A stretch of DNA of 47,256 bases from MGBC120314 sp051877855 (GCA_051877855.1 JBJEJH010000012.1:1-47256); one strand, 5' to 3'. Shown: positions 24,783 to 34,315, numbered from the stretch's first letter. The notes: generated by a model not told the origin, from the sequence alone. Translations and numbers: made by a program.

Positions 24783-25814
24783 TTATCGTTTAATTTCAAA
24801 TTCCTGATTCATCAGGCGGAAGATGGACTGCTTGTCGTCCGTAATATTAAAGTCACCATGGATGGTGTGCTTAATTACGGAGGATGATACCGCGAAGTTT
24901 ACGATATCGTTCGGATTCATACCCTCCATCAATGCGTAGATGAGACCGCTGGAGAATGCATCGCCGCCACCCACACGATCCAGAATGCTGAATCGGAAGG
25001 TTCTGCTTTCGTAAGTCTCACCATCATACCAAAGGTATGCCTTTAATGAGTTCTCGCTACCGGAGTGAACATAACGAACATGTCTCGCGATGGCCTTGAA
25101 GTTGTATCGGTTAGCAAGCTCCTTGAAGATGCGATCCTGTTCCTTGAAAGACGGCTGTAAGCTAAGTCCTTCCTTCATATCATGTCCGTCAGGACCCGGA
25201 AGATTAATCGGTTCAATGCCAATCAATACATCTACATATGGAAGGTATTCCGTGATGCAATCCCTTGCTTCCTGCCATCCCCACAGAGCACTTCGATAAT
25301 TTCCGTCAAAACTAACGGTGATACCAAGTTCCTTAGCGGCCTTCAATGCCTTCATAATGAGATCCCGGCAATTTGGGGAAAGGGCTGGGGTGATACCGCT
25401 TAAATGCAGCCAGTCATATCCGGCCAACACTTCCTTCATATCCACATTGGAATAATCATATGTGGCAAAAGCGGAACCTTTACGGTCATAAATAACCTTG
25501 GAGGAACGAACGGCAAAACCCTCTTCCAGGTAGTAGATACCGATACGGTCCCCAGCAAAAATAGTCTTAGACATATGAACATCGTTGGTTCTGAGGTAAC
25601 GAACAGCGGACTTGCCCACAGAGTTGTCCGGAAGTACCGTGAAAAATGTACTGTCCACGCCTAAGTTTGCAAGAGCGGCAGCAACATTGGCCTCAGCGCC
25701 ACCGTAATTTACGATAAATGAATTCGCATTGCGAATCTTTTCATAGTTTGGCGGTGAAAGTCTCAAAAGAATTTCGCCGATAGTAATAAACTTAATATCT
25801 TTAATGTCCTTCAT
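24783..25814 (-). CDS. kdgK: PfkB-family sugar kinase, probably 2-keto-3-deoxygluconate kinase
   Basis: 343 residues, ribokinase/PfkB fold. It would phosphorylate KDG to KDPG with ATP in hexuronate breakdown. N-terminal ITIGEILLRLSP and NYGGAEANVAAALANLG are typical of KDG kinases; VGGGDAFSSGLIYALMEG holds the anion hole and catalytic Asp. No partner genes (KDPG aldolase, isomerase) are present, so the exact sugar is less certain. The ATG at 25814 has GAGGA 8 bp upstream; the longer frame to 25862 overlaps the promoter. Confidence 0.85.
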   Translation of the reverse strand: MKDIKDIKFITIGEILLRLSPPNYEKIRNANSFIVNYGGAEANVAAALANLGVDSTFFTVLPDNSVGKSAVRYLRTNDVHMSKTIFAGDRIGIYYLEEGFAVRSSKVIYDRKGSAFATYDYSNVDMKEVLAGYDWLHLSGITPALSPNCRDLIMKALKAAKELGITVSFDGNYRSALWGWQEARDCITEYLPYVDVLIGIEPINLPGPDGHDMKEGLSLQPSFKEQDRIFKELANRYNFKAIARHVRYVHSGSENSLKAYLWYDGETYESRTFRFSILDRVGGGDAFSSGLIYALMEGMNPNDIVNFAVSSSVIKHTIHGDFNITDDKQSIFRLMNQEFEIKR

Positions 25815-25860
25815 ACAATCAGTCCTCTTCCTCTTAATTATAATTGCACAATACACTACC

Positions 25861-25890
25861 ATAGTAGCATAAAAGAAAGTTTTTGTACAA
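25861..25890 (-). promoter_or_regulatory. kdgK promoter
   Basis: On the minus strand TTGTAC (25885-25890) and TACTAT (25861-25866), 18-bp spacer; the -10 overlaps a CTACTATGGTAG inverted repeat that may be an operator. Confidence 0.5.
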
Positions 25891-26008
25891 TAAAATTTAA
25901 GTGCAAATTATCTAATAATATGATAAAATGTATAATAAATAAAAGGTAATTATAAATAGCTGTGAACCGGCAGGAAACATAATAAACGGAAGAGATGGAG
26001 GGATGCAT

Positions 26009-26941
26009 ATGGCGGAGCGTATGGAGTTGATTTACAAATCAGAAGATGGAAAGACACAGATTCATGCGACGGAATGGTATCCGGAGGAACGTTCACCGAA
26101 AGCCATCCTTCAGATTGTTCACGGAATGCAGGAATACATCGGACGTTATAACGGATTCGCAAGCTATATGGCGGATCGTGGATTTATTGTGGTAGGTGAG
26201 GATCATCTGGGACATGGCAATACGGCGGAGAATCCGGGAGATTACGGGTATTTTGGCGAGGATGAGCCGGAACTTGCATTAGTCCGGGAAGTTCACCAGT
26301 TGAAGAAAACGATTCAGGCGGAAAATCCGGGACTTCCATATTTTATGTATGGATTTAGCATGGGCTCTTTTATCACAAGAAAATATATGACCATGTACGG
26401 CGAGGGGCTGGATGGCGTCATCATCGGCGGTACGGGATGGGTTCCGGAGGGCAAGCTTAATATGGATATTTTCATTACCTCGCTTCTGTCCAAACTTCGG
26501 GGTGGCCGGTACCGTAGTAAATTTGTTCAGAACAGAGCCTTTAAAGGGTATAACAAAAGAGTGGCGGTAAAGCGCACCGGGTCCGATTGGATCTGCAGCG
26601 ATAAGCGTGTGGTGGATGCTTATGTAGAGGATGATAAATGTAATTATATTTTTACCGTAAATGGGTTTAATACGATTACCAAATTGATTAAATACGTGCA
26701 GGAGCCTAAGAATGCACAGCGTATACCGGAGAATCTTCCGGTGCATTTCGTGGCGGGTGAGGAGGATCCTGTGGGTGATTACGGTGAAGGTGTAAAGAAG
26801 GCTGCCGAATTTTATCTGGTCAATGGAATGAAGAATGTGTCCATCAAGCTGTATGACAACATGCGCCATGAGATCCACAATGAGAAGAAAAAGCACGTGG
26901 TATATCTGGATTACTTAGAGTGGCTGGAGAGCCTGTTGTAA
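26009..26941 (+). CDS. Alpha/beta hydrolase (lysophospholipase/monoacylglycerol lipase type)
   Basis: 310 residues, serine aminopeptidase S33/Hydrolase_4 type. HGMQEYIGRY is the oxyanion region, GFSMGS the nucleophile elbow, and the catalytic acid and base are probably in GEEDPVGDYG and MRHEIHNE. There is no signal peptide, so it acts in the cytoplasm, perhaps on lysophospholipids or monoglycerides. An ATG at 26003 abuts GGAGGG; the ATG at 26009 has proper spacing and is preferred. The region 25891-26008 is AT-rich with several TATAAT-like boxes. The neighbours give no further hint on substrate. Confidence 0.88.
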   Translation: MAERMELIYKSEDGKTQIHATEWYPEERSPKAILQIVHGMQEYIGRYNGFASYMADRGFIVVGEDHLGHGNTAENPGDYGYFGEDEPELALVREVHQLKKTIQAENPGLPYFMYGFSMGSFITRKYMTMYGEGLDGVIIGGTGWVPEGKLNMDIFITSLLSKLRGGRYRSKFVQNRAFKGYNKRVAVKRTGSDWICSDKRVVDAYVEDDKCNYIFTVNGFNTITKLIKYVQEPKNAQRIPENLPVHFVAGEEDPVGDYGEGVKKAAEFYLVNGMKNVSIKLYDNMRHEIHNEKKKHVVYLDYLEWLESLL

Positions 26942-26972
26942 TTGTTAAAGAGTTCTATGGAGTTGTTATGTA

Positions 26973-26993
26973 GGCCGGTTCTTTTAGAACCGG
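26973..26993. terminator. Hairpin overlapping the DUF2508 stop codon
   Basis: CCGGTTCT (26975-26982) TTT AGAACCGG (26986-26993) followed on the plus strand by TCTTCTTC. It probably terminates the hydrolase gene and contains the stop codon of the convergent gene. Confidence 0.6.
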
Positions 26994-27232
26994 TCTTCTT
27001 CATAATATAGAGGTGTGTGTTCGGTGTATCCTTTGAGATTGATCTTGCGTGCCTGTTCCATCAGGAATTTGTAGCGCTTGGTGCTGGCATTGATCATATA
27101 GATGTAACAGTCGATAAGGTCCGGTTCTGTGACCTGCTGGAAGTTGGAATAGGCGCTGTCTAAGGCGTTCTGTGCCAGTCGGATTTCGCCAAGCAAATGT
27201 TGTTCGTCGTAAGAACAAGAGGTGTTATTCAT
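26984..27232 (-). CDS. DUF2508 family protein (YaaL-like)
   Basis: 82 residues, all helical in pattern, no membrane segment. LIDCYIYMINASTKRYKFLMEQARK matches the core of the DUF2508/YaaL family, whose members are small and usually encoded next to recR or the sporulation gene bofA in Bacilli. Here it stands alone, which is unusual. GGAG lies 7 bp before the ATG. Function unknown; a structural or regulatory partner role is only a guess. Confidence 0.75.
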   Translation of the reverse strand: MNNTSCSYDEQHLLGEIRLAQNALDSAYSNFQQVTEPDLIDCYIYMINASTKRYKFLMEQARKINLKGYTEHTPLYYEEDRF

Positions 27233-27369
27233 GGTTTGGACTCCTTTCTCTAAGGATAGTTTTACAGTTATACATAATTTGTATTTGTCATTTAGTGGTA
27301 GTGTTACCTGAATTAGAAAAAATATCCAAGGGTTTTATAAATTCTTAATAATTTTCATAATCATTTGTA

Positions 27370-27398
27370 TTGACAAGAAACTTTAGGTGTTCTATAAT
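27370..27398 (+). promoter_or_regulatory. Tad operon promoter
   Basis: Perfect consensus: TTGACA (27370-27375), 17 bp, TATAAT (27393-27398). The leader from about 27405 to the first gene is about 75 nt. No terminator is seen until after the FHA gene, so it may drive the whole ten-gene operon. Confidence 0.88.
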
Positions 27399-27480
27399 CA
27401 CATTCACAACAGATTCTTGTTGTAATCTAGATTCATTAATTTCCCCAATTTTATTTTTAAAACTGAATGGAGCGGTTAAA

Positions 27481-28491
27481 ATAAGAAAAGTATGTATTAT
27501 TTATGATGAGGACGAATTATATGTCTATCGTCTCATGAATTATCTTAAATCAAAACCTCAGATGTCTTATGAAATTGTGATATTTACGGAATTTTCAGCA
27601 TTGCAGGATTTTTTTGAGGACAATGAGGCCGACGTAGTGATGACCTCTGTGGATGAGGTGGTGGAGTTTGCACAGAAGAAAAATGTTCATAAAATTCTAA
27701 AACTTGTGGAAGAACCCATATCTGCTCAGAATAATGAGATCCGGGAATGTCATCCCATATTCAAATATCAGTCAGGAAATCATTTGTTAAGAGAGGTGAC
27801 CGGTTACTGTGCTACGGAATCCGATGGAACAACGGAGGGGACGATTGGTACAACCGGGGCAAGGATTCTTGGAATTTACTCACCGGTGGGGCGGTGCGGA
27901 AAAACAACATTTGCTCTGACGCTGGCGAATTTGCTTGGTAAAAATGCGAAGGTGCTTTACGTGAATCTGGAAGAATACAGTGGTTTAGCGGAAGATGTAT
28001 TAAAGGGGAAGGGTACGAATCTTTCGGAGATTATGTATATGTTTCGCCGGGGTACGTCGGGACTTTCGGATAAGATCCGTGATGCCATAAATCCGATGGG
28101 AAATTTCTCATATATTAGTCCGATGCCATATCCGGAGGATGTGGCGGATGTGATGACGGAGGAGTGGAAAGAATTTCTACGATTTCTCGCTGTGAAGATG
28201 AATTGGGATTACATTGTGTTGGATCTGGGTAATCTGATTTTAAAAAGTTATATGTTGTTTGATCTTCTGGAGATCATCTTTGTTCCCGAAGTGGATGATT
28301 TTATGGGACAGAGAAAGTTGAGGGAATTTATTAATGCCATGGGGGACATGGGAAGGGGAATGCTGATGGAACGGGTGGTGTATGTGAAACTGCCAAAGGA
28401 GATCCATGAGGAGAGGATGAATCTTGAACAGTTAGAATGGAGCGGGATGGGAAGCTATGCAAGAAAGATTATCAATGAACGAGGACTATGA
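27481..28491 (+). CDS. tadZ: TadZ/CpaE-like ATPase of the Tad pilus
   Basis: About 336 residues. Residues 1-120 look like an atypical receiver domain (CIIYDEDELYVYRLMNYL). The MinD/ParA-like ATPase follows with a deviant P-loop SPVGRCGKTT (about 134-143) and YIVLDLG. TadZ proteins place the pilus machine in the cell. The start is abnormal: no ATG, GTG or TTG exists between the only long-frame TTG (27370, which is the -35 box) and an internal ATG about 18 codons into the conserved part. GGAG at 27469-27472 points to ATA at 27481. It overlaps tadA by 35 bp. Confidence 0.85.
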   Translation: MRKVCIIYDEDELYVYRLMNYLKSKPQMSYEIVIFTEFSALQDFFEDNEADVVMTSVDEVVEFAQKKNVHKILKLVEEPISAQNNEIRECHPIFKYQSGNHLLREVTGYCATESDGTTEGTIGTTGARILGIYSPVGRCGKTTFALTLANLLGKNAKVLYVNLEEYSGLAEDVLKGKGTNLSEIMYMFRRGTSGLSDKIRDAINPMGNFSYISPMPYPEDVADVMTEEWKEFLRFLAVKMNWDYIVLDLGNLILKSYMLFDLLEIIFVPEVDDFMGQRKLREFINAMGDMGRGMLMERVVYVKLPKEIHEERMNLEQLEWSGMGSYARKIINERGL

Positions 28492-29680
28492 CAGAATTTA
28501 TTCCATGGTGCGGGAGCGCACCGATACTTCCCGGGAGATGCAGGAGGAAGAAATCCGGCAGATTATTGATGAAACCATTCTCTCATTTTCCAGGTCCAAT
28601 CGATTAACTTTGAGGGAGAAGGAAGATTATGCACAGAAAATCTTTAATTCACTGAAGCGCCTGGATATTCTTCAGGAGCTGCTGGATGATGATACGATTA
28701 CAGAGATTATGATCAATGGACCTGAGAATATTTTTTATGAAAGAGCCGGACAAATTTACCGGTGGGAAGGGTCTTTTGCAAGACAGGATAAATTGTATGA
28801 CATTGCCCAGCAGATTGCAGCAAGATCCAATCGTCTTGTGAATGAGTCTATTCCTATTCTGGATACCCGGTTGAGTAACGGTTCCAGAGTCAATATTGTT
28901 CTTCCGCCGGTAGCCCTGGATGGCCCGGTGATCACTATTCGAAAATTCTATCGAGATCCCATTACAATGACCAAATTAATAGAGTATGGATCCATTACCA
29001 AAGAGGCGGCCCGGTTTCTGGAGCGTGCGGTGATGGCACGGTACAATATTTTTATCTCCGGCGGAACGGGAAGTGGTAAAACCACATTTTTAAATGCATT
29101 ATCCAATTATATTCCGGCGAAGGAGCGAGTGATTACCATTGAAGATTCCGCCGAATTGCAAATCCAATCCGTAGAAAATCTGGTACGGTTGGAAACGAGG
29201 AATGCCAATGTGGAAGGTGAAAATGCGATTTCAATGCGAGACTTGATTAAGTCATCGCTTCGAATGCGCCCGGATCGAATTATCGTGGGTGAGGTGCGAG
29301 GTGCAGAGGCGGTGGATATGATTACGGCGATGCTTACCGGACACGATGGGAGTCTTTCTACAGGTCATTCCAATAGTCCCCGGGATATGTTGACCCGCAT
29401 AGAGACTATGGTAATGATGGGAATGGATATTCCGCTTCCTGCAATCCGAAATCAGGTAGCCTCAGCGATTGATATTATCGTGCATCTTGGAAGACTGCGG
29501 GATAAGTCCCGAAGGGTCTTACATATTCAAGAGGTCGTGGGGATTGAGAAGGATGAGATTCGTCTGAATCCACTGTTTGAGTTTGAGCAGGAAGGCGAAT
29601 TGGATGGAAAAATTCTTGGTTCTCTCCAAAAGAGGAATGAATTGGTTCGGGATGGAAAAATGAAAGGAGCTGGATTGTGA
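28457..29680 (+). CDS. tadA: TadA/CpaF secretion ATPase
   Basis: 407 residues. This hexameric ATPase powers assembly of Flp pili at the inner face of the membrane. N-terminal residues 60-150 form the usual CpaF region (LLDDDTITEIMINGPENIFYERAG); Walker A is GGTGSGKTT (202-210), the Asp box is ITIEDSAELQ, and Walker B is RIIVGEVRGAEA with Glu279. TGHDGSLSTGHSNS is the family His box. Start: ATG 28457 or ATG 28475, both with weak ribosome sites and within the tadZ end, so translation is likely coupled. Confidence 0.95.
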   Translation: MQERLSMNEDYDRIYSMVRERTDTSREMQEEEIRQIIDETILSFSRSNRLTLREKEDYAQKIFNSLKRLDILQELLDDDTITEIMINGPENIFYERAGQIYRWEGSFARQDKLYDIAQQIAARSNRLVNESIPILDTRLSNGSRVNIVLPPVALDGPVITIRKFYRDPITMTKLIEYGSITKEAARFLERAVMARYNIFISGGTGSGKTTFLNALSNYIPAKERVITIEDSAELQIQSVENLVRLETRNANVEGENAISMRDLIKSSLRMRPDRIIVGEVRGAEAVDMITAMLTGHDGSLSTGHSNSPRDMLTRIETMVMMGMDIPLPAIRNQVASAIDIIVHLGRLRDKSRRVLHIQEVVGIEKDEIRLNPLFEFEQEGELDGKILGSLQKRNELVRDGKMKGAGL

Positions 29681-29683
29681 GAG

Positions 29684-30442
29684 ATGAAGAAGTTCAGGAG
29701 TCGTATTCAGAAGATTCGACAAAATCTTGAGAAGAAAGAATTGGTGGCCGGAGTAGTGACGGGGATTATCATTCTTGGGGTGACGGCCTGGTTGTTCTAT
29801 GATTCTTTATGGGTGACATTTTTGATGATTCCCTATCTTCCCTTTTATCTGGAAAAATTATCCGAAGAAAAGAACCATAAGAAAAATATGAAAAATGCAT
29901 CGCAGTTTAAGGATGGTATGATGTCCATCAGTGCGGCGCTGGCGGTGGGTTACTCCATGGAAAATGCATTTCGTGAGGCGACAGGTGAGCTGGAAAATTT
30001 GTATGGGGAAGATGCCGTGATGGTGTTAGAATTTCGAGAAATTACCCGTAAAATCAACTTGAATGAGAATGTGGAGGATGCCCTTGAAAGTATGGCACAG
30101 CGACTGGGTCTGGAAGATGCGATTTATTTTGCGGAGGTGTTTCGTTTTGCCAAAAGAAGCGGAGGTAATCTGATGGAGATCATACGAAAGACTGCCGGAA
30201 ACATCAGCGACAAAATGGAAGTCAAAGAGGAAATTCAGGTGTTGATCAGTGGCAAGCAGATGGAACAGAAAATCATGAACATTATGCCCTTTGGAATCAT
30301 TGCATATCTGCGCATCGGTGCCTATGAGTTTATTGCACCGATCTATGGCAATGTGTTGGGAATTGTGGCAATGACGGTATGTCTGGCGGGGTATCTTGCA
30401 GCAAAGAAGATGGCGGATCAGATTGTAAAGATACAGGTTTAA
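29684..30442 (+). CDS. tadB: TadB-like pilus membrane platform protein (T2SSF domain)
   Basis: 252 residues. Two membrane segments near the N-terminus (about 21-52) and two at the C-terminus flank a cytoplasmic T2SSF domain with the family pattern: SISAALAVGYSMENAFREA, then FAEVFRFAKRSGGNLMEIIRKTA and ISGKQMEQKIM. TadB and TadC form the membrane platform on which the ATPase acts. It starts 3 bp after tadA, with GGAG in the tadA end about 14-20 bp upstream and GAG closer. Confidence 0.9.
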   Translation: MKKFRSRIQKIRQNLEKKELVAGVVTGIIILGVTAWLFYDSLWVTFLMIPYLPFYLEKLSEEKNHKKNMKNASQFKDGMMSISAALAVGYSMENAFREATGELENLYGEDAVMVLEFREITRKINLNENVEDALESMAQRLGLEDAIYFAEVFRFAKRSGGNLMEIIRKTAGNISDKMEVKEEIQVLISGKQMEQKIMNIMPFGIIAYLRIGAYEFIAPIYGNVLGIVAMTVCLAGYLAAKKMADQIVKIQV

Positions 30443-30455
30443 AGGGAGTGAAACA

Positions 30456-31910
30456 ATGCTGATATGTGGATTACTGTTAATGTTTTGTGGGATTTTGTGG
30501 ATAAAATTTCACGGATATAAAGAAGAATATTTTAGTAAATTACCGGAAAAAGATAATTCGTTAAAGAGGGTTTATCCCATTGCTCTGGGATTATTGGAGT
30601 TTCTTGCAAGGCATGGAATCCGTTTTGCGGATAAGGGCAGAAAAAAATCAATTGAACGACTCAATGTGCTAAAGGAAATTAAGGATTCGGAGTTACTTTA
30701 TAATATTCGTCGAATTTCCCTGGTATATGTGATTGTTGCATGTACGGCTGCCTTTGGCCTGTTTTATGGAATATCACTGTGGGGAGATGAATGGATATCC
30801 AATGGGATACTTCTGCGACCGGATTACAATGAAAGCGAGATCCGGTATAATTTTTTGGCAAACGATCAGGAAGTGCAGTTAAGCCTTTCGCCGGTAGAAT
30901 ATGAATTTCAACAGGTACAGAATAATTTTTCCGATGGATATGAATATTTGTTGCAAATGATGTTAGGAGAAAATTCTTCGTTGCAACAGGTGGATCGGAA
31001 TCTTAATTTGCTTTCGGCGATTCCTCAATATGCAATAACCGTGCGGTGGCTGACATCGGATGTACAATGTGTGGGCCCGGATGGTGCCGTACATAACGAG
31101 AACTTTTTGGAGGGTGAGGAAAGAAGGGTTACCTTGACGGCAATGTTGTCCTATCTGGATTATGAATGCCAGTATGAAATCGAGGTAACGGTGATGGCGC
31201 CATCCATGAATAAGGAAGAGAGCGTGCTGCGTCATTTACAGAGAATCATTGAGGAAACCGAAAAGGAAGGTCGCAGTGTGAGAGAATTGGTTCTGCCGGG
31301 GGAAGTGGATGGCGTTGATATGAAGTATCGCAAGATCAAGGAAAATCACACATTGTTATTGGTGGGGCTGGGGCTTGTGGCAGCAGTCGGTATCTTTTTG
31401 GGAATGAATCGGGAGTTGGATACCCGGCTTAAGGAACGACAGGCACAGATGGTTCTGGATTATTCAGAGATTGTGTCGAAGTTAAATATCCTGTCCGGGT
31501 CCGGAATGAGTATCTTAAGAGCCTGGGAGAAAGTTGTAAAGGATTATGAAAAAAAGTGCCTCGAAGGTTCCATGAAGAAAAGATATGCTTATGAGGAAAT
31601 GAAGATTACATATTATGAGATTCAGTCAGGGATATCGGAATCGGTAGCCTATGCAGAATTTGGAAGACGGTGTAATGTTCATGAATATCTGAAACTTGGG
31701 ACATTGTTGGAACAAAATGTTAGGAAGGGTGCGAAGGGATTGTCCAAGATGCTGGAGGAGGAAGCAATACTTGCCTTTGAACAAAGGAAAAATGTTGCCA
31801 GAAAAATGGGTGAAGAGGCAGGAACCAAATTGTTGATCCCCATGATAATTATGCTGGCCATTGTTATGGTTATTGTTATGATTCCGGCATTTACTTCATT
31901 TCAGGTATAA
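30456..31910 (+). CDS. tadC: TadC-like platform protein with Ig-like extracytoplasmic insertion
   Basis: 484 residues, much longer than classical TadC (about 300). After a helix at 1-18 and one at 86-108, some 190 residues lie outside the cell before a helix at 299-316; the T2SSF domain then covers about 325-450, and a final helix ends the protein. Residues 183-247 (AITVRWLTSDVQCVGPDG, RRVTLTAMLSY, YEIEVTV) follow the pattern of atrophied bacterial Ig domains. The T2SSF part has ILSGSGMSILRAWEKVV and GTLLEQNVRKGAKGLSKMLEEEA. The insertion could contact the pilus or cell wall. Confidence 0.85.
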   Translation: MLICGLLLMFCGILWIKFHGYKEEYFSKLPEKDNSLKRVYPIALGLLEFLARHGIRFADKGRKKSIERLNVLKEIKDSELLYNIRRISLVYVIVACTAAFGLFYGISLWGDEWISNGILLRPDYNESEIRYNFLANDQEVQLSLSPVEYEFQQVQNNFSDGYEYLLQMMLGENSSLQQVDRNLNLLSAIPQYAITVRWLTSDVQCVGPDGAVHNENFLEGEERRVTLTAMLSYLDYECQYEIEVTVMAPSMNKEESVLRHLQRIIEETEKEGRSVRELVLPGEVDGVDMKYRKIKENHTLLLVGLGLVAAVGIFLGMNRELDTRLKERQAQMVLDYSEIVSKLNILSGSGMSILRAWEKVVKDYEKKCLEGSMKKRYAYEEMKITYYEIQSGISESVAYAEFGRRCNVHEYLKLGTLLEQNVRKGAKGLSKMLEEEAILAFEQRKNVARKMGEEAGTKLLIPMIIMLAIVMVIVMIPAFTSFQV

Positions 31911-31956
31911 GATTCGGTACGGGGTATTTCAATTTATTTTGAAAGGGGGTGAGCTT

Positions 31957-32148
31957 ATGAAAATGTGGATGCATCAGTGGTTTCTTCGAACGAAGACCGC
32001 CTGGAGGAGTAATTCGGGAATGGGAGTTATTGAATTGATTCTGATTATCGTGGTATTAATTGGTCTTGTTATTATCTTTAAGAGTCAGATTACATCTTTG
32101 GTCAACAATATTCTTTCAAAAATTACATCACAGGCAAATAGCATATAA
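31957..32148 (+). CDS. Flp1-like type IVb pilin
   Basis: 63 residues. A short basic leader ends near SNSGMG, followed by VIELILIIVVLIGLVIIF, the hydrophobic N-terminal helix of type IVb pilins with the conserved Glu at about position 5 of the mature protein, and a short amphipathic tail. It should be cut by the prepilin peptidase encoded downstream and form the pilus fibre. AAAGGGGGTG lies just upstream, one of the strongest ribosome sites here, fitting the high expression of a major pilin; an ATG at 31939 is less likely. Confidence 0.88.
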   Translation: MKMWMHQWFLRTKTAWRSNSGMGVIELILIIVVLIGLVIIFKSQITSLVNNILSKITSQANSI

Positions 32149-32164
32149 AGAAGAAGGGAGTATT

Positions 32165-34282
32165 ATGAAAAGGAGATACTGGAAAGGTCAGATTACCATA
32201 ATGGCGGCGTTGGTTTTTGGGTTGATGAGTATGCTTATGGTGGTGTTGATGGAATCAATTATTCATACAGGGGTCAGGACTAAGGCGAATAGTGCGGTGA
32301 ATCTGGGAACCCAGTCGCTCTTTTCACAATACTCCAAACCACTGTTAAAGAAATATGAGGTTTTTGGGGGTGTGATCAGTGAGTCCGAGGAGGTATTGTC
32401 GTCACTCTATTCATACATTTATGCAAACTGTGTAAGTGGTGGGGAAAATGATATCCGGGGACGGATTTTTGCGCCGTTGAACTTATCGATTCAGGATCTT
32501 GTCATCGAAGAACAAAAGTATCTGACGGATGATAACGGGGAGCCTTTGTACGATGAAATTACGAATTACATGCTTTATGGACAGTTTGACAATGAGTTAT
32601 ATGAGGTGTTGCCGGATTTGATTAATGCGTCCCGGGAGAAATCAATTAATGCAGTAAACAAGGAGCTTAAGGCAAGGCAGAAGGAGGCGGCGAGGATCGA
32701 TGGAAAAATTCTCAAACTTTTGATGTATGTTGAGGGAATTAAAACCACATCTTCCGGATTTAAGCAAAGCTTTGGACACCTGTGTTCTGCCGGGGAGTTT
32801 GTAAAAAAAGTCTGTGTGCAGGGAACTTCATTTGGGCAGACAGGAGTGAATCATGATGAGGTTTACGGAGTTGTAAAAGATGAATATGTGGATCTGATGG
32901 AGGAACTGGATGGACTGAAGGCGGATTTGGACTGGATCATTTTGGTTTACAATGCTCCTGGGACAAAGGGGCTGTTTCTTGATATTGGATTCCGCAATCA
33001 TACCAGTCAGCTGGCATTTGCTGTAGATGAGTCATTAACAAAGACGAAGCAGTCATTAAATCTGATTGAGCAGATTGAGGAGGATACCGGGAAATTACTA
33101 CGAAATCTTGGTCGTTCTAAAAATGTGTTGGAGCAATACCGGGGACAACTGGATGAAGATGCGGCAACAGGTTTTGAACAGGAATTTGATGAACTTGGTA
33201 TGTATGGTGACGGAACAGCCAATACGCTGTGTGATCTGTCGGATGTAAAAGAAAAACTGATGCTCTGTCAGGGACAGTTAGAGACGATGAAAACTGCACT
33301 GGTTGCACTTGCCGGGACACCCATGGATATTAATAGTATTGGAAGCGTATATGGGGAAGTGGATGCCTGTAAGGAAATATGCAGCACCTTCGTAGGACAT
33401 ACGATTCAGTTTAATTATGAGGGAGTGTCTTTGGGGAAGGGCAGCAGTCTTGCGATTATCGAGAAGATACAGGATACATTTTCCGGGGGATTTCTTCAAT
33501 TCGTCCTGGGAAATAAAGAGGTATCATCAAAGAGTATTGCGTTTTATGATTTGTCCTCCCAGGTTAAATATTCCGGTAATTCCACATGGAGTGTCAGTTT
33601 TGATCCGGAAATCATGTATCAGGATTATCTGTATAATAAATATGTCAGTATGAATTTTTCATCTTTTCTTAGCCCGAATTCGGAGGGACTGTTGGAATAT
33701 GAGATGGAATACATTCTTGGAGATTCAATGTCTGATCAGACAAATTTAAAATCCACAATAACACAATTGATTCATTTTCGGTTTCTGATGAACTTTTCCC
33801 ACATGATTCAGAATGTTGAGAAAAAGGGAAAATGCAAGGCAATGGCAGTGACTTTGCTTGGTTTCACAGGGGTTCATGGGGTCATAAAACTGGGACAGTA
33901 CCTTCTGATGTCAGCGTGGACTTATGGGGAAGCAATCAATGATGCAAAGATTTTGCTGGATGGCGGTAAAGTGCCGCTGGTGAAAACGGTGGCCAGTTGG
34001 CACACGAATCTGGAGGATATTGTGGAGGGGAAAATATCTTCGGATACCAATGCGAATCCTTCAGGATTGGACTATACCGATTATCTTCAATTGTTATTGT
34101 TTCTGGAAAATAAAACACGGAAAATATACCGAACCATGGACATGATGGAAGTGAACATGATTCATGACGGATATGATCACAGCAGGATGTATCGCTATCT
34201 ATATTCCCTTAAAGGAAGTGTTTTGTTTCGATATCTGCATGGAAATGGGGAGTACCTGCAGGAGTTTGAGTATGCTTATTAA
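32165..34282 (+). CDS. DUF5702 domain protein of the Tad locus
   Basis: 705 residues. The N-terminus KGQITIMAALVFGLMSMLMVVLMESI is a pseudopilin-like membrane helix, followed by TKANSAVNLGTQSLFSQYSKPLLKKYEVFG, the hallmark of DUF5702 proteins of clostridial Tad loci. The long outer part is mainly helical with coiled-coil stretches (about 150-420). It may be the large tip or minor pilin, playing the role of TadG. The true start is the ATG at 32165, with GGGAG about 6 bp upstream, 16 bp after the pilin gene. No enzymatic motif. Confidence 0.85.
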   Translation: MKRRYWKGQITIMAALVFGLMSMLMVVLMESIIHTGVRTKANSAVNLGTQSLFSQYSKPLLKKYEVFGGVISESEEVLSSLYSYIYANCVSGGENDIRGRIFAPLNLSIQDLVIEEQKYLTDDNGEPLYDEITNYMLYGQFDNELYEVLPDLINASREKSINAVNKELKARQKEAARIDGKILKLLMYVEGIKTTSSGFKQSFGHLCSAGEFVKKVCVQGTSFGQTGVNHDEVYGVVKDEYVDLMEELDGLKADLDWIILVYNAPGTKGLFLDIGFRNHTSQLAFAVDESLTKTKQSLNLIEQIEEDTGKLLRNLGRSKNVLEQYRGQLDEDAATGFEQEFDELGMYGDGTANTLCDLSDVKEKLMLCQGQLETMKTALVALAGTPMDINSIGSVYGEVDACKEICSTFVGHTIQFNYEGVSLGKGSSLAIIEKIQDTFSGGFLQFVLGNKEVSSKSIAFYDLSSQVKYSGNSTWSVSFDPEIMYQDYLYNKYVSMNFSSFLSPNSEGLLEYEMEYILGDSMSDQTNLKSTITQLIHFRFLMNFSHMIQNVEKKGKCKAMAVTLLGFTGVHGVIKLGQYLLMSAWTYGEAINDAKILLDGGKVPLVKTVASWHTNLEDIVEGKISSDTNANPSGLDYTDYLQLLLFLENKTRKIYRTMDMMEVNMIHDGYDHSRMYRYLYSLKGSVLFRYLHGNGEYLQEFEYAY

Positions 34283-34315
34283 TTATGAATGTATATAGAA
34301 AGGGGGCTGATAAAA

